Assembly: GCA_965216025.1 (NCBI GenBank)
Contig: CBDCEX010000002.1
Location: 1 to 64,000, forward strand
Source of the DNA: JADFQT01 sp965216025
GTDB taxonomy: Bacteria > Chloroflexota > Dehalococcoidia > Lucifugimonadales > UBA3495
Length of the DNA: 64,000 nucleotides
Direction: 5' to 3'
Positions 59,740-64,000 of this stretch are shown piece after piece; position 1 is the first letter of the stretch, and every line of letters starts with the position of its first letter. The notes below the pieces were generated by a model. The model saw only the letters and a program-made list of their open reading frames with translations, was not told the DNA's origin and searched no databases. The position numbers and the translations under genes are program-made.

Positions 59740-60559
59740 TACGGTCCGGACGCCTTGATCCTCGACCTGGAAGATTCGGTTCTGGAGAAGGGCAAGGCGG
59801 AGGCTCGCACCCTGGTCCGCCAAATGGTGGAGGAACTGGGAAGCGCCGGACGTACCCTATTTGTTCGCGTCAATCGCTTGGAAACCGGCCTGACCGGCCG
59901 TAGAGCTGGAAGCAGTGACCTGCCCCCAGCTCTACGGCATTTTGCTGCCCAAGGTGCAGCATCCCTCGGATGTGGTGGAGGTGGATAACCTGCTCAACTT
60001 CTTCGAGGGTAAAGCGGGCATGAAACCGGGCCAGGTCTGCCTTGAGCCTTCTCTGGAAACTGCCCAGGGAATACGGCAAGCCTGCGAGATAGCAATGGCG
60101 GCGGAGCGGGTGGCTCACATGGGGGGCAGCGGCGGCAAGGGGGGAGACACGGCCCGATCCGTGGGTTTTCAGTGGACGCTGGAAGGTTTGGAAACCCTGT
60201 TTATCAAGTCCAAGGTGCTGCTGGACTCCCGGGCCGCCGGAGTGGAATTCCCTCTCAGCGGCGGCTGGATGGATATCCACAACCTGGAGGGTTTGCGGAG
60301 CCTGGCTACTCAGCTGAAGCAGCTGGGTTACACCGGCATGCACCTGATCCATCCCAGCCACGTGCCGGTGGTTAACCAGGTTTTCACCCCCACCAAGGAA
60401 GAGATAGCCCATTGGCAGGGGCTGATTCAGGCCATGGAGCAGCGTCGCGGCCAAGGCAGCGCGGCGGTGACCTTTGACGGGGACATGGTGGACGTAGCCC
60501 ACGAAGAAACGGCCAGGTCCATGCTGGAGTTGGTCAAGCAGTGGGGTATTCTAAGCTAA
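59740..60559 (+). pseudogene. HpcH/HpaI aldolase / citrate lyase beta family, 5'-truncated and frameshifted
   Basis: The sequence starts directly at the end of ISAs1 copy 2 with GPDALILDLEDSVLEKGKAEAR, an internal segment of CitE-like proteins. The first 30 or so residues are missing. A frame change near 59900 (one extra base in GGCCGTAGAG) leads to ELEAVTCPQLYGILLPKVQH, then VCLEPSLETAQGIRQACEIA, KSKVLLDSRAAGVEFPLSGG and MHLIHPSHVPVVNQVFTPT. Intact relatives cleave malyl-CoA, citramalyl-CoA or citryl-CoA. This copy has lost its start and promoter and is most likely dead. Confidence 0.85.
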
Positions 60560-60972
60560 CCCCCAAAGGGAGCCAGCACCGGCCGGCGCGATCGCGTTTT
60601 GATCCCTTGGCCATTCCTTATGGACATGGCAAGCGACTGAACTTCGTCCTGAGGCTCTCGAAGGGCGATGGATGATGGAAGTCGCCCGTTCATGGTTCGA
60701 CAATCTCACCACGAACGGGTTGTGGTCATAAAAACAGATGCAGGCTATTTTCGCTCATCCGCCTCTACCCCGCTAACCCCCAAAGGGAGCCAGCACCGGC
60801 CGGCGCGATCGCGTTTTGATCCCTTGGCCATTCCTTATGGACATGGCAAGCGACTGAACTTCGTCCTGAGGCTCTCGAAGGGCGATGGATGATGGAAGTC
60901 GCCCGTTCATGGTTCGACAATCTCACCACGAACGGGTTGTGGTCATAAAAACAGATGCAGGCTATTTTCGCT
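60555..60972. repeat. 201-bp direct duplication with a 16-bp ISAs1-like spacer
   Basis: 60555-60755 and 60772-60972 are identical as far as I can read. Each copy holds one family A repeat (TTCGTCCTGAGGCTCTCGAAGGGCGATGG ... TTCATGGTTCGACAATCTCACCACGAACGGG). The spacer, with its flanking bases, TCATCCGCCTCTACCCCGCTA (60755-60775), equals an internal segment of ISAs1 at 59372-59392. No gene lies in 60560-61126; the last 150 bases should hold the ferredoxin promoter (TATGATATAAT at about 61028). Confidence 0.92.
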
Positions 60973-61126
60973 TGAGAGGCGATTGCCCTGCTGTACCGGC
61001 CGTTGCGGCATTGCAAAGACTTCCAGCTATGATATAATTCCGTTGGTTTTTCGGTCGTCCGCATAGCTAGCTCAGACGTGTGGGCGACACTGGCAAAACT
61101 GAAATTGGCAGGAGAAGGACTAGAGG

Positions 61127-61396
61127 ATGACCTATATAATTACCGAGCCTTGCGTTGGCGTAAAGGACGCGGCATGTGTTGATGTTTGCCCGGTGGACTG
61201 CATCTACACCCGGGATGAAGATGATATGTTTTTTATCAGCCCGGATGAGTGCATCGATTGCGCCGCCTGTGAGCCGGTGTGCCCGGTAACGGCCATCTTC
61301 GCCGAAGACGCGGTTCCTCCCATGTACGCCGAGTATACTCCCAAAAACTACGACTATTTCAAGAACACCGACCCGTCCACTTTGAAACGAAAGTAG
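61127..61396 (+). CDS. Ferredoxin, two 4Fe-4S clusters
   Basis: An 89-residue electron carrier closely related to that at 19881-20123. It has CVGVKDAACVDVCPVDCIYT, then CIDCAACEPVCPVTAIFA, the two cluster-binding sets, and a basic tail. GGCAGGAGAAGGACTAGAGG precedes the ATG, a strong ribosome site. It lies 230 bases upstream of aconitase on the same strand, with a hairpin between, so cotranscription is uncertain. Confidence 0.93.
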   Translation: MTYIITEPCVGVKDAACVDVCPVDCIYTRDEDDMFFISPDECIDCAACEPVCPVTAIFAEDAVPPMYAEYTPKNYDYFKNTDPSTLKRK

Positions 61397-61433
61397 CCAG
61401 ATACTGGTCAGTTGGCGCCCCCTCGGTCGGGCT

Positions 61434-61478
61434 AGGTAAACCTTTAAAGGCAAGGGAACCTTTAAAGGTTTTCTCTAT
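61434..61478 (+). terminator. Possible terminator after ferredoxin
   Basis: Two AACCTTTAAAGG units flank a short spacer; the second forms AACCTTTAAAGGTT followed by TTCTC. It is palindromic and ends in a T-rich tail. The stem is A+T-rich, so strength is doubtful. Confidence 0.35.
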
Positions 61479-61630
61479 TCTGACCATCCATCAGCTTGGT
61501 CAGGCGTCTTGGACAGTCGGCCTGGGCGGCGGAAACTTCCGAACCGGGCAGGGCAGACTGCCCCCAAACCAGCCTGCCGGTATTGAGGCTGGACCGGAAA
61601 ACAACGAGCAACCATTAAAGGAGCTTACGA

Positions 61631-63913
61631 ATGCGCACTATCGATTCAACCCCAGAACTTGTTTCCAGCGTTTACCAAAGGATGGAAAGCAAGCTGCAAG
61701 TAGTCCGTGCCCGCCTCAACCGGCCCATGACCATGGCAGACAAGGTCCTACTTTCCCATCTGGAAAACCCGGCTGAGGGCGAGCTAATTCCCGGCGAAAG
61801 CTACATCTTGCTGAATCCGGACCGGGTTCTGCTTCAGGACGTCTTGGGACAGACCGCCATGCTCAATTTCATGCAGACCGGACGGGATTCAACTGTTGTT
61901 CCCACATCGGTTCATTGTGACCACCTGATTCAGGCCAGGGTTGAAGGCTCAGCCGACCTGAAAGAGTCACTTCAAGAGAACGATGAGGTCTACAATTTCT
62001 TACGCTCGGCGGCAGCGAAATACGGAGTCGGTTTTTGGGGACCGGGCGCCGGTATTATTCACCAAGTGGCATTGGAGAATTATGCTTTCCCCGGGGAGTT
62101 GATGATCGGCACCGACTCCCATACCCCAAATGGCGGAGGTCTGGCATCTATATCGGTCGGTGTTGGCGGAGCCGACGCGGTAGAAGTCATGGCTGGATTG
62201 CCCTGGGAGTTGCTCTATCCCAAGTTCATAGGAGTGCATCTAACCGGAGAATTGGGCGGGTGGACGGCTCCCAAGGACATCATCCTCTACCTGGCCGGAG
62301 AGCTGACCGTTTCCGGCGGCACCAACACCATTATCGAATACTTCGGCCCTGGCACCAAGTCCATTAGCGCCACCGGTAAGGCCACCATTACCAACATGGG
62401 TGCGGAGCTGGGCGCGACCTCCTCTGTCTTTCCCTATGACGAGCGTATGGCCCGTTACCTTCATGCTACTGGCCGGGGTGGTCTGGTGGAGCTGGCCGAG
62501 CGGCATAAGCACCTGTTATCCGCCGATCCGGAGTGCGAAGCAGAACCGCAACGATACTACGACCGCATCGTGGAGATTGACCTGTCCAAGTTGGAACCTT
62601 ACCTAGTAGGACCCCACTCTCCCGATCGCGCCCGGCCTATCTCTCAGATGGCAGCCGAGCTCCAGCAGGACAAGGATTTGGTCGACGAGATTTCATCGGC
62701 CCTGATCGGCAGCTGCACCAACTCCTCCTACGAAGACATGAGCCGCTCCGCCGATGTGGCGGAACAGGCCAAAGCTCACGGCATCAAAGCTGCGGTGCCC
62801 TTCATGGTCACCCCCGGCTCCGAGCTGGTGCGAGCTACCATTGAAAGAGACGGGCAGATGCAGTCCTTCAGGGATATAGATGGAACCGTGTTGGCCAACG
62901 CCTGTGGCCCCTGCATCGGTCAGTGGCGACGGGCTAAAGAAGATGTGGGCAAGGCCAACACCATCGTTACCTCTTACAACCGGAACTTTCCGGCGCGCAA
63001 CGACGGTGAGCCTTCCACCATGAACATCATCGGCAGTCCGGAAATAATCACCGCCATGGCCTTGGCCGGCAAGCTATCCTTCAATCCGGTGACCGACAGC
63101 CTTACCGCAGCCGATGGTACCCAGTTCCAGCTGGACCCACCCAAGACTGCTCCCGAGGTGCCGGAACAGAACTTCGACCGAGGTCATTCCTCTTATGAAG
63201 CGCCGCCCGATGACGGTAGTAGTATTGAGCTAGCGGTGGACCCGAACAGTGAACGGCTTGAGTTGATGCAACCATGGGAATCCTGGGACGGCAACGATTT
63301 CTTAGATATGCCAGTCTTGATTAAGACCAAGGGCAAGTGCACCACCGACCACATATCGCCGGCGGGTATTTGGCTTCGCTATCGGGGTCATTTGGGCAAA
63401 TTCAGCGACAACGTGTACCTGGGCGCCATCAATGCCTACACCGACGAGGCGGGCAAGGGCAAGAACGTTATCACCGGCGAGGAGGGCCTGGTCATATCCA
63501 CCATTGCCAAGCAATACCAGGCTCAGGCGGTCAAGTGGGCCGTTGTCGGCGACCATAACTTCGGTGAGGGCAGCAGTCGGGAGCATGCCGCTTTGTCTCC
63601 TAGATTGCTGGGTGGCACCGCTATCATCACCCGCAGCTTCGCCCGCATCCACGAATCCAACTTGAAAAAGCAGGGGTTGCTGCCCCTTACCTTCGAGGAC
63701 CCCAACGACTACGACCGGATTAGAGAGGATGACCGGATAAGCCTGGCGGGTCTGAATGAGCTGGCTCCGGGCCAAACGCTTCCCTGCCAGGTAAAGCATG
63801 CCGACGGAACCGAGGAGACTTTGAACCTGCGCCACACTTTAAACCAGCCCCAAATCGAGTGGTTCAAGGCCGGCTCGGCGATGAACTACATAAAGCAGCA
63901 AGAAGAGGCCTAG
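61631..63913 (+). CDS. Aconitate hydratase, mitochondrial (ACO2) type
   Basis: Isomerises citrate and isocitrate in the TCA cycle using a 4Fe-4S cluster. The 760-residue protein has TSVHCDHLIQA, IGTDSHTPNGGGLASISVGVG, the first cluster Cys in IGSCTNSSYEDM (about residue 363) and the pair in NACGPCIGQW (about 425-428). The C-terminal swivelling domain shows KCTTDHISPAG, NFGEGSSREHAAL and ITRSFARIHESNLKKQGLLPL. The sequence is of the mitochondrial type, not bacterial AcnA or AcnB. ATTAAAGGAGCTTACGA precedes the ATG. Confidence 0.95.
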   Translation: MRTIDSTPELVSSVYQRMESKLQVVRARLNRPMTMADKVLLSHLENPAEGELIPGESYILLNPDRVLLQDVLGQTAMLNFMQTGRDSTVVPTSVHCDHLIQARVEGSADLKESLQENDEVYNFLRSAAAKYGVGFWGPGAGIIHQVALENYAFPGELMIGTDSHTPNGGGLASISVGVGGADAVEVMAGLPWELLYPKFIGVHLTGELGGWTAPKDIILYLAGELTVSGGTNTIIEYFGPGTKSISATGKATITNMGAELGATSSVFPYDERMARYLHATGRGGLVELAERHKHLLSADPECEAEPQRYYDRIVEIDLSKLEPYLVGPHSPDRARPISQMAAELQQDKDLVDEISSALIGSCTNSSYEDMSRSADVAEQAKAHGIKAAVPFMVTPGSELVRATIERDGQMQSFRDIDGTVLANACGPCIGQWRRAKEDVGKANTIVTSYNRNFPARNDGEPSTMNIIGSPEIITAMALAGKLSFNPVTDSLTAADGTQFQLDPPKTAPEVPEQNFDRGHSSYEAPPDDGSSIELAVDPNSERLELMQPWESWDGNDFLDMPVLIKTKGKCTTDHISPAGIWLRYRGHLGKFSDNVYLGAINAYTDEAGKGKNVITGEEGLVISTIAKQYQAQAVKWAVVGDHNFGEGSSREHAALSPRLLGGTAIITRSFARIHESNLKKQGLLPLTFEDPNDYDRIREDDRISLAGLNELAPGQTLPCQVKHADGTEETLNLRHTLNQPQIEWFKAGSAMNYIKQQEEA

Positions 63914-63955
63914 ACCAAGCGGCACGCCGCGGTTAAACCAGCGGTTAAACCAAAG

Positions 63956-63990
63956 AGAGGGGCGGGTTTGAAATCCGCCCCTCTTCATTT
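63956..63990 (+). terminator. Rho-independent terminator after aconitase
   Basis: AGAGGGGCGG pairs with CCGCCCCTCT over ten bases around a nine-base loop and is followed by TCATTT. It lies about 40 bases after the aconitase stop. A short tandem repeat (GCGGTTAAACCA twice) lies just before it. Confidence 0.8.
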
Positions 63991-64000
63991 CCGGCCCAGC

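Overview
The window looks like a chromosomal contig from a G+C-rich bacterium. I infer an uncultured member of the Chloroflexota, in the Dehalococcoidia/SAR202 direction. This rests on gene content: a DUF951 gene beside type-2 pyrF, two luciferase-like flavin oxidoreductases, an L-2-hydroxyglutarate oxidase, GMC and thiolase genes, a UGSC selenoprotein, and many short interspersed palindromic repeats. No rRNA or other taxonomic marker is present, so this stays an inference.

Layout. 0.1-5.2 kb: an L-2-hydroxyglutarate oxidase, then a lipid block (two MaoC-like dehydratase subunits, plsX, fabG), then an isocitrate-lyase/PEP-mutase family enzyme. 5.4-7.6 kb: two decayed genes (DUF2254 membrane protein, isochorismatase-like hydrolase). 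7.8-9.9 kb: a large VWA protein. 10.0-18.4 kb: the pyrimidine operon pyrR-pyrB-pyrC-carA-orf139-carB, preceded by a recognisable PyrR attenuator. 18.6-26.0 kb: ornithine-cyclodeaminase-like gene, ferredoxin, LysR regulator, pyrF with DUF951 and an MFS stub, sfsA, an endonuclease III relative, a cupin and an SDR gene with an in-frame amber codon. 26.0-35.8 kb: accessory region with an IS1380 transposase, an unknown ORF bracketed by a 63-bp duplication, an alpha/beta-hydrolase-fold gene, a luciferase-like oxidoreductase, a pentapeptide-TIR protein, glutamate dehydrogenase, a 266-bp tandem duplication and a frameshifted membrane gene. 35.9-40.5 kb: second luciferase-like enzyme, gamma-glutamyltransferase-like protein, metallo-beta-lactamase fold protein and SDR. 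40.6-45.6 kb: an ISAs1 element, a TlpA-like lipoprotein, a membrane protein, a Trm112-like protein, and an O-methyltransferase gene split by an IS630 element. 45.8-52.7 kb: NHL beta-propeller, GMC oxidoreductase, thiolase, a small low-G+C pair, then a two-gene operon of a UGSC selenoprotein (UGA read as selenocysteine) and its partner. 53.5-54.8 kb: tRNA-Ala and a DUF2927 protein. 55-60.6 kb: an insertion-sequence graveyard (IS701-like inverted pair, IS1182, second ISAs1) ending in a truncated HpcH/CitE gene. 61.1-64 kb: ferredoxin and aconitase with a terminator.

The most notable items are the selenoprotein operon with a SECIS-like hairpin, the PyrR attenuator, the pentapeptide-TIR fusion, and signs of active genome remodelling. 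The last include several recent insertions, short tandem duplications at gene ends, and duplicated segments with IS-derived filler. Several genes carry stops or frameshifts. If this is a metagenome assembly, some of these may be assembly errors, and read mapping would settle that.
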